Positions 1-9,722 of a stretch of 36,312 nucleotides of DNA are shown here, piece by piece. The stretch's first letter is position 1, and each line of letters opens with the position of its first letter. The stretch spans positions 1 through 36,312 of the forward strand of contig NZ_JANKOF010000044.1 of the NCBI RefSeq assembly GCF_024655565.1, in the 5' to 3' direction. The notes beneath the pieces are model-generated. The model was given only the letters and a program-made list of their open reading frames with translations. It was not told the origin of the DNA and did no database searches. A program made the position numbers and the translations under genes. The stretch comes from Nitratireductor sp. ZSWI3 (GTDB taxonomy: Bacteria; Pseudomonadota; Alphaproteobacteria; Rhizobiales; Rhizobiaceae).

Positions 1-107
1 CCCTTACCCTCTCCCCGCCAGCGGGGAGAGGGGGGCTTGGAGGTTGCGGCCATCCTTCCTTCTCCCCGCTTGCGGGGAGAAGGTGCCGGCAGGCGGATGA
101 GGGGCGG
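1..107. repeat. Two palindromic intergenic repeat units
   Basis: Two related hairpin-forming units lie in tandem. In the first, an 11-base arm at 7-17 pairs with 22-32; in the second, a 12-base arm at 58-69 pairs perfectly with 72-83. Both have a CTCCCCGC...GCGGGGAG core. The second is followed by a GC-rich tail to about 107. Such units are common between genes in Rhizobiales genomes (family knowledge). No promoter could be picked out inside them. They probably belong to the end of the upstream transcription unit or are non-functional dispersed elements. Confidence 0.7.
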
Positions 108-146
108 TCGCGCCGATAACGGAGAAGGCACTTACCGGGAGGGAGC

Positions 147-1637
<1,491 letters not shown>

Positions 1638-1690
1638 TGCCACGCTGCAGAAAGACTTGCGGCCTGGGGGAAGGCGGCAATCAACGTCCT

Positions 1691-1720
1691 TTAACTTGAC
1701 TGTTATGATCCAGATAGTTA
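1691..1720 (+). promoter_or_regulatory. Candidate promoter / iron-responsive site before the TonB receptor
   Basis: A TTGACT hexamer (1696-1701) lies about 100 bases before the receptor start. It overlaps a TGA-N9-TCC element (1697-1711), one base from the TGA-N9-TCA iron-responsive motif described for RirA in rhizobia. TAACT (1692-1696) and AGTTA (1716-1720) form an outer dyad. Iron control fits a siderophore receptor, but the match is imperfect and no convincing -10 box is at the right distance, so this is tentative. Confidence 0.35.
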
Positions 1721-1796
1721 GGCGTGCAGCGCTTGGAAGCCAGCCTCATGGCAAGCCACCGGGTAACGTTCAACCCAGTGGTCGCAGAGGTTCAAA

Positions 1797-3893
1797 GTGT
1801 CTTATCGTTCCAGGAAGAGGGCGGCTCGCGCGGTCTTGCTCGCCACCGCAGCCCTGCCGTTCGGCTTATCGGTTGCGTCCGCCCAGGAGAGCACCCAGCT
1901 CGAGCGCCTGACGGTCGAAGCCGAGAGCGACGACACGCTCGTGCAGGACGGCTATGTTGCCCAGGAGGGGCGCATCGGCACCAAGGTCGACACGCCGATC
2001 GTCGAGATTCCGCAGGCGATTTCGGTGGTCACGCAGGACCAGATCGAGGATCAGAAGCCGCGCACGCTCAACGAGGCGCTGGGTTACACGGCAGGCGCCA
2101 ACCCCAACAATTTCGGCTTCGATAGCCGCTACGATTCCTTCTATCTGCGCGGCTTCCCGACCTACTACACCGGCATGTTCCGTGATGGCCTGCGGCAATA
2201 CAACGGTCCTTCCGCCTGGTTGCGGACCGAGCCCTACGGCATTGAGGGGCTGACGATCCTCAAGGGCCCGGCTTCCTCGCTCTACGGCGTTGGCGGCCCG
2301 GGCGGCATCGTCAACGTGGTCACCAAGCGCCCGAAGGATGAACCGTTCCGCGAGGTCGAGCTCCTGTTCGGCAACCACGATCGCCATCAGGCCGCCTTCG
2401 ACCTGTCGGGACCGGCAAACGAGGCCGGCACCATTCTCTACCGTTTCACCGGACTTGGCCGGCTGGCCGACACGGAGTTGCCCGGCTATCTCGACGACAG
2501 GGCCTATTTTGCGCCGGCATTAACGCTGAAGCCCGACGAGGACACCAGTTTGACCATCCTCGGCGAGTATTCCAGATCGGTCACCGGGAGCACCGCCTGG
2601 TACCACAACGATTCATACGGCAAGGTTTCGGATCTTTATGCCGGCGACCCCGCCTGGAACGACTTCGTGCAGAAGCAGGGGCGCATCGGCTACGAGTTCG
2701 AGCATCGCTTCAACGATTTTCTGACGGTTCGCCAGAACGTCCGCTTTCACGCGGTCGACGCCGACCTGAAATACAGCGGCTATTACCCCGAGCCACCCGA
2801 CCGTTCCTGGGGCCACTACAAAGAAAAGGCGAAGAACGCCGTGGTCGACAACATGGCGCAGCTCACCTTCGACACCGGACCGGTGCAGCATGTGGCCGTC
2901 GCCGGGTTCGATTACAGCTGGTCGGAATACGAGGCGCAGTCCGCCTCCTCGCTCATCTCCGTCGGCGACATCGCCGCAGCGCCGTTCTATTTCGCCGGCG
3001 GCCAGACCATGAATCAGTACGGGCTCTATCTCCACGACCAGATGACCTGGAACAACTGGACGTTCTTCGCCAGCGGCCGGCAGGACTGGGTCGACAGCCA
3101 CAGCACGGACTATCGTTTCGTCGAGACGGACCAGAGCGACAGCGCCTTCTCCGGCCGCATCGCCGTCTCCTACCGCACCGAATGGGGGCTGATCCCCTAT
3201 GCGAACTACTCGACCTCGTTCTCGCCCAATCTCGGCTTCGTCTATGACGGCGTCACCAACGAGAAGCGCGTCGCCCGCCCGACCAAGGCCGAGCAGGTTG
3301 AGGTCGGCGTCAAATACGAGATCCCGGACTACAACGCCGTTCTGAGCGCCGCCTATTTCAACATCGACCAGCGGGATGGCGTCGTCTATGACGGCACGTT
3401 CGACGAGGCCGGCAACCAGCGCCAGCGCCAGCTCGACCTCAACGCGCGCGGCATCGAGCTCGAGGCGAACGCCTCCTTCGACAACGGGTTCGGGCTCATC
3501 GCCTCCTACACCTATATGCGCATGAAGATCGAGGAGGGCGCGGCCGGAACGGTCGGCAACGAATTGTCGGCGACGCCCAACCACATCGTCTCGCTGTGGG
3601 GGCACTACGACGTTCAGGACGGGCCGCTTGCCGGCCTCGGCCTGGGGGCCGGCCTTCGCTATGTCGGAAAGAGCTATGGCGACGACCAGAACTCGTTCGA
3701 GAACGACGAGCGGTTCTTCCTCGACGCCTCGCTCTCCTACGATTTCGGCGCCGCCAATCCGCAGTTCGACGGCCTCAAGCTGCAGGTCAACGCCAAGAAC
3801 CTCCTCGACGAACGCAAAGCGGTCTGCACGGCCGGCAACTGCTATCTCGACGAGGGGCGGTCGATCTTCGGCAGTCTGCGCTACCGCTTCTGA
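1797..3893 (+). CDS. TonB-dependent siderophore receptor
   Basis: Outer-membrane gated channel that imports a ferric siderophore using TonB-ExbBD energy. The 698 residues begin with a signal peptide ending near ASAQ (about residue 30), followed by a TonB-box-like ERLTVEA, a plug domain (roughly 60-170, with IPQAISVV, YLRGFP and LKGPASSLYG) and a long 22-strand-type beta barrel ending in Arg-Tyr-Arg-Phe, the usual C-terminal aromatic signal. A CTAGNCY pair close to the end resembles that in ferrichrome/ferrioxamine (FhuA/FoxA-type) receptors, suggesting a hydroxamate ligand, but the substrate cannot be fixed. The start codon is GTG at 1797, chosen because it gives an ideal signal peptide; GAGG lies upstream. 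No periplasmic or ABC iron transport genes are adjacent. Confidence 0.92.
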   Translation: MSYRSRKRAARAVLLATAALPFGLSVASAQESTQLERLTVEAESDDTLVQDGYVAQEGRIGTKVDTPIVEIPQAISVVTQDQIEDQKPRTLNEALGYTAGANPNNFGFDSRYDSFYLRGFPTYYTGMFRDGLRQYNGPSAWLRTEPYGIEGLTILKGPASSLYGVGGPGGIVNVVTKRPKDEPFREVELLFGNHDRHQAAFDLSGPANEAGTILYRFTGLGRLADTELPGYLDDRAYFAPALTLKPDEDTSLTILGEYSRSVTGSTAWYHNDSYGKVSDLYAGDPAWNDFVQKQGRIGYEFEHRFNDFLTVRQNVRFHAVDADLKYSGYYPEPPDRSWGHYKEKAKNAVVDNMAQLTFDTGPVQHVAVAGFDYSWSEYEAQSASSLISVGDIAAAPFYFAGGQTMNQYGLYLHDQMTWNNWTFFASGRQDWVDSHSTDYRFVETDQSDSAFSGRIAVSYRTEWGLIPYANYSTSFSPNLGFVYDGVTNEKRVARPTKAEQVEVGVKYEIPDYNAVLSAAYFNIDQRDGVVYDGTFDEAGNQRQRQLDLNARGIELEANASFDNGFGLIASYTYMRMKIEEGAAGTVGNELSATPNHIVSLWGHYDVQDGPLAGLGLGAGLRYVGKSYGDDQNSFENDERFFLDASLSYDFGAANPQFDGLKLQVNAKNLLDERKAVCTAGNCYLDEGRSIFGSLRYRF

Positions 3894-3911
3894 CCCGGTG
3901 GCGCGATCCTG

Positions 3912-3932
3912 ACAGATGGGTGCCATCTGTTT
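3912..3932 (+). terminator. Hairpin after the TonB receptor
   Basis: An 8-bp perfect stem (3912-3919 with 3923-3930) with a three-base loop is followed by a short T-run, 19 bases after the receptor stop. It is a plausible weak rho-independent terminator. Confidence 0.5.
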
Positions 3933-3993
3933 GGGGCAGACCAGCAGCCGCTTACGGCGCCGCGCGTCCGACAGGGCGCCCGGCGCCGTCATG

Positions 3994-4012
3994 AAAAACC
4001 GGCGATGGCCGG
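3994..4012 (-). terminator. Terminator of the small periplasmic protein gene
   Basis: Read on the minus strand, CCGGC-CATC-GCCGG is followed directly by TTTTT. It sits 10 bases beyond the stop codon of the gene that ends at 4022, as expected of a rho-independent terminator. Confidence 0.7.
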
Positions 4013-4021
4013 CAGGATCGC

Positions 4022-4261
4022 TCAGAGCCCGAGAAGCGCCTTGGCTTCGCCGAGCGTTGCCATGGAAGCGGCATGGTCGCCGGCATTGTGTTGCTCTTCA
4101 CCCAGGGCGCGCAGCTCCCTGACCTTCGCCATGTCCTCCTCGGAAAGGGAAGCCGAGGCCATGGCCTGGTCGATCTCGGCCATATGGGCGGGGCACGCAT
4201 TGGCGAAGGCGCTCGCCGGTGCGAAAGACACGAGGATGGCAAGAACAGCAAGACGTTTCAT
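4022..4261 (-). CDS. Small secreted/periplasmic protein of unknown function
   Basis: A 79-residue protein with a clear signal peptide (MKRLAVLAILVSFAPASAFA) and a mature part of about 58 residues that looks alpha-helical, rich in Ala, Glu and Met, with one Cys just after the predicted cleavage site. The start at 4261 is chosen over the longer frame because AGGAGG lies at ideal spacing before it and the signal peptide begins there. A terminator follows on the same strand, so it is a single-gene unit. The mature part recalls short helical-repeat proteins (EEQHNAGDHAASMATLGEAK looks TPR-like), but I do not recognise a family. Confidence 0.75.
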   Translation of the reverse strand: MKRLAVLAILVSFAPASAFANACPAHMAEIDQAMASASLSEEDMAKVRELRALGEEQHNAGDHAASMATLGEAKALLGL

Positions 4262-4401
4262 GATTTCCTCCTCTCTGCCGCTTGTTGACACAACACGCGG
4301 GAACGACGGCAGGAGCATGAGTTTACACCCAAGCCCCGCCCAGCACCATTGGCCAGCCTCGGGGGCTACGGCGTGCTAGATCATGGGGAAGGAGACAAGC
4401 G

Positions 4402-4920
4402 TTATGACCACCCGGATGAAGCGTTGAGGGGCCACCGCCCATTCTGCCGCGCATCCGCGCACCACAGCTTGCGTCGCGCATCCGGTGGTTCCAGATGCCG
4501 ATATTTCCCACCCGAGAATTTCGGCCAGTCGAGCGCCAGCCCGCGCCGGACCAGTTCCGCAGCCAGATCGCGCCTGTCCGGCAGGAAACATTCCGCAACC
4601 ACGCGATCATAGGAAAGCTCGGGCTTGATCTGTGCGGTGACGATCTGACCTTTGCACAATTCGGCCAACGCCCATTTTGACTTCCTGCCCCATGGGTGAT
4701 CCAACTCTGGCGCGTCAATGCCTGCCAGCCGAATTCTGACCCTGTTGATCACGACGGTATCGCCGTCGATCACCCAGCAGCGTCCCCTGATCACCGTAAC
4801 CAGATGCGGATTCTGCTTCGCCCTCTCGACGTAATCAGCCGCGATCTCCTGCCAACTCAAGTAATCCGGCTTTTGATCGCTTGTCGTGAAAAGCCGGATG
4901 AATATCCGCAACAAACCCAT
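4402..4920 (-). CDS. Thermonuclease-family (SNase-like) protein
   Basis: A 172-residue protein with a staphylococcal-nuclease OB-fold domain at about 45-155, a Ca2+-dependent phosphodiesterase fold acting on DNA or RNA in characterised members. Visible motifs are VIDGDT, the RIRLAGIDAPE segment and the YDRVVAECFL segment; these supply the expected Arg, Glu and Arg that correspond to the catalytic Arg35, Glu43 and Arg87 of the staphylococcal enzyme, so activity is likely. The C-terminal region holds the GLALDW and ARRKLWC positions typical of bacterial homologues. The N-terminus is not a clean signal peptide, so location is uncertain. GGGAGGGG precedes the ATG. The gene stands alone and may be part of an accessory segment. 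Confidence 0.85.
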   Translation of the reverse strand: MGLLRIFIRLFTTSDQKPDYLSWQEIAADYVERAKQNPHLVTVIRGRCWVIDGDTVVINRVRIRLAGIDAPELDHPWGRKSKWALAELCKGQIVTAQIKPELSYDRVVAECFLPDRRDLAAELVRRGLALDWPKFSGGKYRHLEPPDARRKLWCADARQNGRWPLNASSGWS

Positions 4921-5066
4921 ATGCCCCTCCCAAATCGCCTGAGAGGAACTGCAACACGAGGGGAAATATGAGTCTATTCATTCAAATGGTTGATGTTCGA
5001 AGGCGGCATATCGAGCAATGTCCGCGGCACGGAATCCTTCCTGTGCCATCCATTTTATTTGAATCC

Positions 5067-5093
5067 TGAGCGCGCCGGGGCTCGAACCCCGGA
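5067..5093 (-). other. tRNA 3'-end-like fragment
   Basis: On the minus strand these 27 bases form a perfect T-arm (CGGGG-TTCGAGC-CCCCG) followed by the acceptor 3' strand CGCGCTC and discriminator A. They match the 3' part of the tRNA-Lys at 6885-6960 at 25 of 27 positions, and the two differences (5076 and 5090) are a paired, compensatory change in the T stem. No 5' half, anticodon arm or CCA is present. It may be a relic attachment site or the stump of a tRNA gene. The same stem could also act as a hairpin after the gene ending at 5112. Confidence 0.55.
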
Positions 5094-5111
5094 GGACTCG
5101 ATGGGCGAACG

Positions 5112-5894
5112 CTACAGCCCCCGCGCTGTGCGCACCCATTGCTCGATCTCTGCAAGGTTTGCAGGAACAGGAAGACCGCACTGGTTGAGTTCCCGGTCGA
5201 GCAGGAGCGTGATGCCTTCCTTGCCCTTGGCGAATGCGTCGGCGATGGGGCCGCTGGCGACCGCCGTCGTGGCGTTCTGGATGTCCGAAGCGCCCTGGCA
5301 CAGGTGCACCACCTTGCCGCCGGCGGTCCACCAGACAAGATCCTGGCCGACAAGATGCGTGACGACCTGCGATTCCACGGCTGCCTGTTCTTGTGACAGC
5401 GGCTTGAAGTCGATACCGAGCACGGTCGCCGCGATCGCGACGATGACAGCGGCGGCGCCGGCAATGTTCTTCTGCTTGGCGTCCATGTCCTTGTTGAGAA
5501 AGATCATGACGATCAGCGGCAGGAATGCCAAAAGCGCGATGAAGGCGCCAAGCTGGTTCTGGATGAAGAACTTCACCGGCTCCTTGCGCGACGCCGGGTC
5601 TAGATGATTGGCCTTTTTCCAGAGCAGCGAGCCGACAACCGCGAGAACGCCGATCACCGCGATGAAACCGAGCAGCGTGTACCAGCGCCACTGCGGGAAG
5701 CCCTGGCTGGCGGCGAGCTCGTCGAATGACGGCCGCATCACCCAGAAGATCGCGATGAGTTCGAGAACGATCGCCGCCGCCCAGAGCACGAGCGCAATGA
5801 TCCGTGAGCGGGTCGCCTGGGCCTTCGCCCCCGGCGCAGGAGTGAACAACGGGGTCTCGGCCTTAGCAGCCGTCTTCGTGGAAACTTTCGCCAT
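5112..5894 (-). CDS. Multi-pass membrane protein of unknown function
   Basis: A 260-residue protein not assigned to a family. A short basic cytoplasmic-looking N-terminus (about 1-30) is followed by four predicted membrane helices: about 32-52, 75-92, 116-132 and 143-160. The C-terminal 100 residues are soluble, with a WWTAGGKVVHLCQG segment and two cysteines (LCQGASD and NQCGLP) that could form a disulfide. The start is supported by a GGAGAGG sequence, although its spacing is long. The gene is alone on its strand; a tRNA-like fragment follows the stop by about 18 bases. The function is unknown. Confidence 0.75.
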   Translation of the reverse strand: MAKVSTKTAAKAETPLFTPAPGAKAQATRSRIIALVLWAAAIVLELIAIFWVMRPSFDELAASQGFPQWRWYTLLGFIAVIGVLAVVGSLLWKKANHLDPASRKEPVKFFIQNQLGAFIALLAFLPLIVMIFLNKDMDAKQKNIAGAAAVIVAIAATVLGIDFKPLSQEQAAVESQVVTHLVGQDLVWWTAGGKVVHLCQGASDIQNATTAVASGPIADAFAKGKEGITLLLDRELNQCGLPVPANLAEIEQWVRTARGL

Positions 5895-6253
5895 CAGTCT
5901 CAGTCCTCTCCTGTGCCGTAAGCGCCTCGTGAGGCGATGCCGATGAAAGACCTGCCAGTATTAACAGCTTTCGTATGTCGAAATGACTGTCGCCTGAGCA
6001 CAATTCCCGATTCTATTCCCGCATTTGTCAATGTGCATTTATTTTCAATGAGCATCTATTTTTGAGGAATTAGCAAGGGGCGGCGTCGCGGCCAACGGCT
6101 CGAAAGCTGATCAGGGTCTCACCGCGGACGGTTGCCTCCGGCACTTAAACAAGATCATGCCCCGTCGGCTCCGGCCGGGGCTTTGCGTTGAGCCTGTGAA
6201 CCTTTTCCTCCGGTTGCACGACAGACTGGTGCAGGAAGAAAAGGAGCTGCGCC
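5895..6253. other. Intergenic region between divergent genes
   Basis: This 359-base gap separates two divergently transcribed genes and must hold both promoters. A somewhat AT-richer patch lies around 5960-6070. I found no RNA gene, no clear paired -35/-10 boxes and no convincing open reading frame. Confidence 0.5.
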
Positions 6254-6589
6254 ATGATCAAGTATCTCATCGTCGCTGCCGCCATCGCTGCGGGTGGTCT
6301 TGCGACAACGCCCATCACGTTCAATTCAGCTGAAGCGCATAGCCCGGGCCGATCGATGCACAGTGGCTGCAAGACCGGCATCGTCGGTCGTGCTGGGATC
6401 GCCGTCAAAAAGAGCAAGGCGGAAAAGAGGGCCCGGCGAAAGTGGAGCTTTGATGCTCGGCAGAAATACGGAGGCAAGTACAACTACTGGCCCGTCGCCG
6501 AGGGAAAGCACTATCACTGCAAAAAGAAGCATGGCACCTGGCGCTGTAGCGCCGCAGCGAGGCCGTGCGAGATCTCCCAGGCACAGTGA
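6254..6589 (+). CDS. Small basic secreted protein of unknown function
   Basis: A 111-residue protein with a signal peptide of about 28 residues (hydrophobic LIVAAAIAAGGLA, probable cleavage near AEA-H) and a very basic mature part rich in Lys, Arg, Tyr and Trp. Three cysteines lie in the second half or just after the signal (GCKTG, YHCKKK, WRCSA) with a fourth in RPCEI, allowing two disulfides. AAGGAG is well placed before the ATG. I recall similar short secreted proteins in rhizobial genomes, but no function is known to me. It is flanked by its own promoter region upstream and by a gene-free stretch before the tRNA-Lys. Confidence 0.7.
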   Translation: MIKYLIVAAAIAAGGLATTPITFNSAEAHSPGRSMHSGCKTGIVGRAGIAVKKSKAEKRARRKWSFDARQKYGGKYNYWPVAEGKHYHCKKKHGTWRCSAAARPCEISQAQ

Positions 6590-6884
6590 TCGTTCCATCT
6601 CCCCGCCGGCTTCGGCCAGCGGGATCTTCTTGTTCCAGGAGCGGTTGTCCATCGGCCGCTCGCCCTCGTCCTTGTGCTCGCGATAGAGCCTTCGCGGCGC
6701 CTGCTCGCCGACCGAGCACAAGGCCTTCACGGGTGAGTTCGGCGGCGTGCGCTTCGATCCGACGTGCGATCGAGGGAAGGGGAATCGCAAGCGCTTCCCT
6801 ACCCGATGCGTTACCCCCACGCACATGAAGCATCCGGGAGCTTCCGCCCATTCCGCTGAAAGTCTTGATGTTCAGGGGCTTTTC
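6590..6884. other. Gene-free stretch, possibly a coding relic
   Basis: About 295 bases with no gene I can support. Open frames exist on the minus strand and one of them reads like protein for about 40 residues (around RRLYREHKDEGERPMDNRSW), but it runs through neighbouring shadow sequence, lacks a credible start and I do not recognise it. It could be a degraded gene next to the tRNA. Confidence 0.35.
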
Positions 6885-6960
6885 TGGTGAGCGCGCAGGG
6901 GCTCGAACCCTGGACCTACTGATTAAAAGTCAGTTGCTCTACCAACTGAGCTACGCGCTC
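6885..6960 (-). tRNA. tRNA-Lys (anticodon TTT)
   Basis: A full cloverleaf can be drawn on the minus strand: acceptor GAGCGCG/CGCGCTC, D-arm GCTC...GAGC, anticodon stem ACTGA/TCAGT with loop CTTTTAA (anticodon TTT), variable loop AGGTC, T-arm CAGGG-TTCGAGC-CCCTG, discriminator A and an encoded CCA. The length of 76 is normal. Decodes AAA/AAG lysine codons. Confidence 0.96.
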
Positions 6961-7245
6961 CCGAAGGGTTTGTTCAACCCTCGAAATTGCGGCGGAACAT
7001 AGTGAGGCGGTCATCGGCGGTCAACCGCAAAAAAGCCTGTCCTGTCCCACTTTTTGCAGCGCCGTCCGGCCCCTTCTTTCACCCGGTCCGGCGTCGCGAC
7101 GGTTTGCCACGCAAAGGTGATTGGCGCAGGCGAAATCATACGCTTATACGAAGGCGGCTCCGTTTGCGTCGGCAAGCGGACCGCGTCGCCGGCATGAAGC
7201 GGCGCGGAAAGTTGAATATGGCGGTTGAAACGTGGCAGTCGAAGC

Positions 7246-8004
7246 ATGGCGGTTGATGTCGGTTACCTGAGCGCGGTGGGAGCAGGGGCGCTGTCGTTTC
7301 TCTCGCCCTGCGTGCTGCCGCTCGTTCCGCCGTACCTGTGCTATATGGCGGGCGTATCGGTCGAGGAATTTCAGGGCCGGCCCGCGCGCCAGGCCGAATC
7401 CGCCGCGGCGGGCGCGACCCGTCTTGCCCTGTTCAGCGCCTCGCTCGCCTTCGTGCTCGGCTTCACCACGGTCTTCGTCCTCCTGGGCGCCGGTGCCTCG
7501 ACCATCGGCGCGGTGCTGCGCGCCTGGCAGCAGGAACTGGCGATCGCCGCCGGCGTGGTGATCATCCTGATGGGACTCAATTTCCTCGGCGCCCTGCGCA
7601 TCCCGCTGCTGTCGCGCGAGGCGCGCTTCCAGGCCGGCGGCAGGCCCGCCACCAAGCTCGGCGCCTACGTCATGGGTCTGGCCTTCGCCTTCGGCTGGAC
7701 ACCCTGCATCGGCCCCGTGCTCGGACCGATCCTGACGCTCGCCGGCGGCCGCGAGACCGTGGGAGAGGGCGCCCTGCTGCTGGCCATCTATTCGCTCGGG
7801 CTCGGCATTCCGTTTCTCGTCGCCGCGCTTTTTTCCGCCAGCTTCATGCGCTTCCTGTCGCGCTTTCGCATGCATCTCGGCCGCGTCGAGAAGGTGATGG
7901 GCGCGCTGCTCGTCCTCGCCGGCATCCTGTTCCTGACCGGCGGCATGCAGTCCATGGCCTTCTGGCTTCTGGAGACGTTTCCGGCGCTCGGCCGGCTCGG
8001 ATGA
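7246..8004 (+). CDS. ccdA: Cytochrome c biogenesis protein CcdA
   Basis: Inner-membrane thiol-disulfide carrier (DsbD transmembrane-domain type) that passes electrons from cytoplasmic thioredoxin to periplasmic partners used in cytochrome c maturation. The 252 residues form about six membrane helices. The two redox cysteines are visible: Cys22 in SPCVLPL and Cys154 in WTPCIGP, each near a proline as expected. The ATG at 7246 is preferred over an upstream TTG frame, because homologues start just before the first helix. It stands between the tRNA-Lys and glmU, 71 bases before glmU; no thioredoxin-like partner is adjacent. Confidence 0.93.
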   Translation: MAVDVGYLSAVGAGALSFLSPCVLPLVPPYLCYMAGVSVEEFQGRPARQAESAAAGATRLALFSASLAFVLGFTTVFVLLGAGASTIGAVLRAWQQELAIAAGVVIILMGLNFLGALRIPLLSREARFQAGGRPATKLGAYVMGLAFAFGWTPCIGPVLGPILTLAGGRETVGEGALLLAIYSLGLGIPFLVAALFSASFMRFLSRFRMHLGRVEKVMGALLVLAGILFLTGGMQSMAFWLLETFPALGRLG

Positions 8005-8075
8005 TCGCACGCATTGGTCGAAACCCGGCGGAATGCTAAACAAGGCCGATTCTGAACCGCAACGGGCCACCATCC

Positions 8076-9431
8076 ATGAGCGAACGAAGCTGCCTTTCCG
8101 TCATCCTGGCCGCCGGCGAGGGAACGCGCATGAAGAGCGACGTTCCGAAGGTGCTGCATAAAATCGCTGGGCTGGAAATGCTCGCCCATGTGGTGCGGGC
8201 GCTGGACGAGGCCGGCGGCGGCGACAAGGCGCTCGTCATAGGGCATGGCGCGGAAGCGGTGCGCAAGGCGGCCTCACACGTCGCCCCGGGCATCGATTGC
8301 TTCGTCCAGGCTGAACGGCTCGGCACCGGCCATGCGGTGCTGGCCGCCCGCGCGGCGATCGCCCGCGGCTATGACGACATCCTCGTCACCTTCGGCGACA
8401 CGCCGCTCATCGCGCCCGCCGCGCTGAGCGAGATGCGCAGCGAGCTCGCCGCCGGGGCCGACGTGGTGGTGATGGGCTTTCGCACCGACGAGCCGACCGG
8501 CTACGGCCGCCTGATCGAAAGCGACGGCGCCCTCGTCGCCATCCGCGAGGAAAAGGACTGCTCGCCGGAAGAGCGCCGCATCACCTTCTGCAATGGCGGC
8601 GCGATGGCCATCTGCGGTGCCCACGCCCTGGCCCTGCTCGACGCGGTCGGCAACGACAACGCCAAGGGCGAGTACTACCTGACCGACATCGTCGGCATCG
8701 CCGCCGGGCGCGGCCTTGCCGTGCGTGCCGTCGAGGCCGATTTCGAGAGCGCCCTCGGCATCAACAACCGCGCCGAACTTGCCGCCGCCGAAGCGATCTG
8801 GCAGCAGCGACGGCGCCGCGCGGCGATGCTCGACGGCGTGACGATGATCGCCCCGGAGACGGTGTTCTTCTCCCACGACACGGTGATCGGCCGCGACACG
8901 CTGCTCGAGCCGAACGTCTTCTTCGGCCCCGGCGTGAAGATCGGCGGGAACGTCACCATTCGCACCGCCTGCCACATCGAGGAGGCGCAGGTCGCCGACG
9001 GTGTCTCCGTCGGCCCCTTCGCCCGCCTGCGCCCCGGCGCCGAGATCATGCAGGGCGCCAAGATCGGCAATTTCGTCGAGGTGAAGAAGGCGCGGGTCGA
9101 GCCGGGCGCCAAGATCCCGCATCTTTCCTATGTCGGCGACGCGCGGGTCGGCGCCAGGGCCAATCTCGGCGCCGGCACCATCACCTGCAACTATGACGGT
9201 TTCTCCAAGCATTTCACCGACATCGGCGAAGAGGCTTTCATCGGCACCAATTCCTCGCTGGTCGCCCCGCTCACCATCGGCGCCGGCGCCTACATCGCAT
9301 CGGGCAGCGTCATCACCGAGCCGGTGCCGGCCGACGCCCTGGCCTTCGGGCGGGCCCGCCAGTCGACCCGCGAGGGGCTCGGAAAGCGCCTGCGCGACCG
9401 GTTGGCGGCGTTGAAGGCGAAAAAAGCATGA
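8076..9431 (+). CDS. glmU: Bifunctional GlmU: N-acetylglucosamine-1-phosphate uridyltransferase / glucosamine-1-phosphate acetyltransferase
   Basis: Cytoplasmic enzyme for the last two steps to UDP-GlcNAc, the precursor of peptidoglycan and lipid A. The 451 residues are full length. The N-terminal pyrophosphorylase domain (about 1-230) begins with LAAGEGTRM followed by the PKVLHKIAG segment. The C-terminal left-handed beta-helix acetyltransferase (about 250-445) shows hexapeptide repeats and the conserved [10 protein letters not shown] and [11 protein letters not shown] segments, including the catalytic His. Its partner glmS, which makes the first committed intermediate, lies downstream in the same direction after a 291-base gap. 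Confidence 0.98.
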   Translation: MSERSCLSVILAAGEGTRMKSDVPKVLHKIAGLEMLAHVVRALDEAGGGDKALVIGHGAEAVRKAASHVAPGIDCFVQAERLGTGHAVLAARAAIARGYDDILVTFGDTPLIAPAALSEMRSELAAGADVVVMGFRTDEPTGYGRLIESDGALVAIREEKDCSPEERRITFCNGGAMAICGAHALALLDAVGNDNAKGEYYLTDIVGIAAGRGLAVRAVEADFESALGINNRAELAAAEAIWQQRRRRAAMLDGVTMIAPETVFFSHDTVIGRDTLLEPNVFFGPGVKIGGNVTIRTACHIEEAQVADGVSVGPFARLRPGAEIMQGAKIGNFVEVKKARVEPGAKIPHLSYVGDARVGARANLGAGTITCNYDGFSKHFTDIGEEAFIGTNSSLVAPLTIGAGAYIASGSVITEPVPADALAFGRARQSTREGLGKRLRDRLAALKAKKA

Positions 9432-9722
9432 TCCTATGTCGCAGGCGGTTCTCGTAACGGAACCTCAACGCCGTTCCGCTAGCCTGCAGGGGCGTCATCG
9501 TTCGCGACCGGACGCTGATACGGATTGATAGACTTGTTGATTTTCAACCGCCTCGGCGGCGTTCTAGAGCATTTTGCAGTCAGGTGGAATCACCTGACGA
9601 CCGCATAAATGCGGAAGAAGAATGAGATGGAATGGGGCAACGTTTCCATGAAACGATGAACCGTTCTAAACGTGCGTACGAGTTCGGGTTTGGGCAAACG
9701 GGTGGGAGGCTAGGGCAGCCAT
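9432..9722. other. glmU-glmS intergenic region
   Basis: This 291-base gap contains a dispersed palindromic element (9565-9614) and a further perfect dyad CGTTTC-CAT-GAAACG at 9641-9655. The glmS Shine-Dalgarno is GGGAGG (about 9703) or AGGG (about 9712). I see no glmS ribozyme fold and no gene. Confidence 0.6.
9565..9614. repeat. Dispersed palindromic element
   Basis: Two adjacent perfect hairpins: GTCAGGTG-GAAT-CACCTGAC at 9579-9598 and CCGCAT-AA-ATGCGG at 9601-9614, preceded by AGAGCATTTTGCA. This composition is familiar from short interspersed repeats of Rhizobiales (recalled, not searched). A different family is seen at 32491-32595. Confidence 0.65.

Noticed and set aside
5040-5120. Complete tRNA gene at the 5.07-kb fragment
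   Set aside because: Only the T-arm and acceptor 3' strand are present; no 5' acceptor strand, D-arm or anticodon arm can be drawn.
6326-6851. Minus-strand open frames opposite the small secreted protein and gap
   Set aside because: They lack a supported start, run antisense to a gene with a good signal peptide, and match no family I know.
9432-9722. glmS ribozyme or riboswitch before glmS
   Set aside because: That element is known from Gram-positive bacteria; the gap shows only dispersed palindromes and a short dyad, and no matching core.
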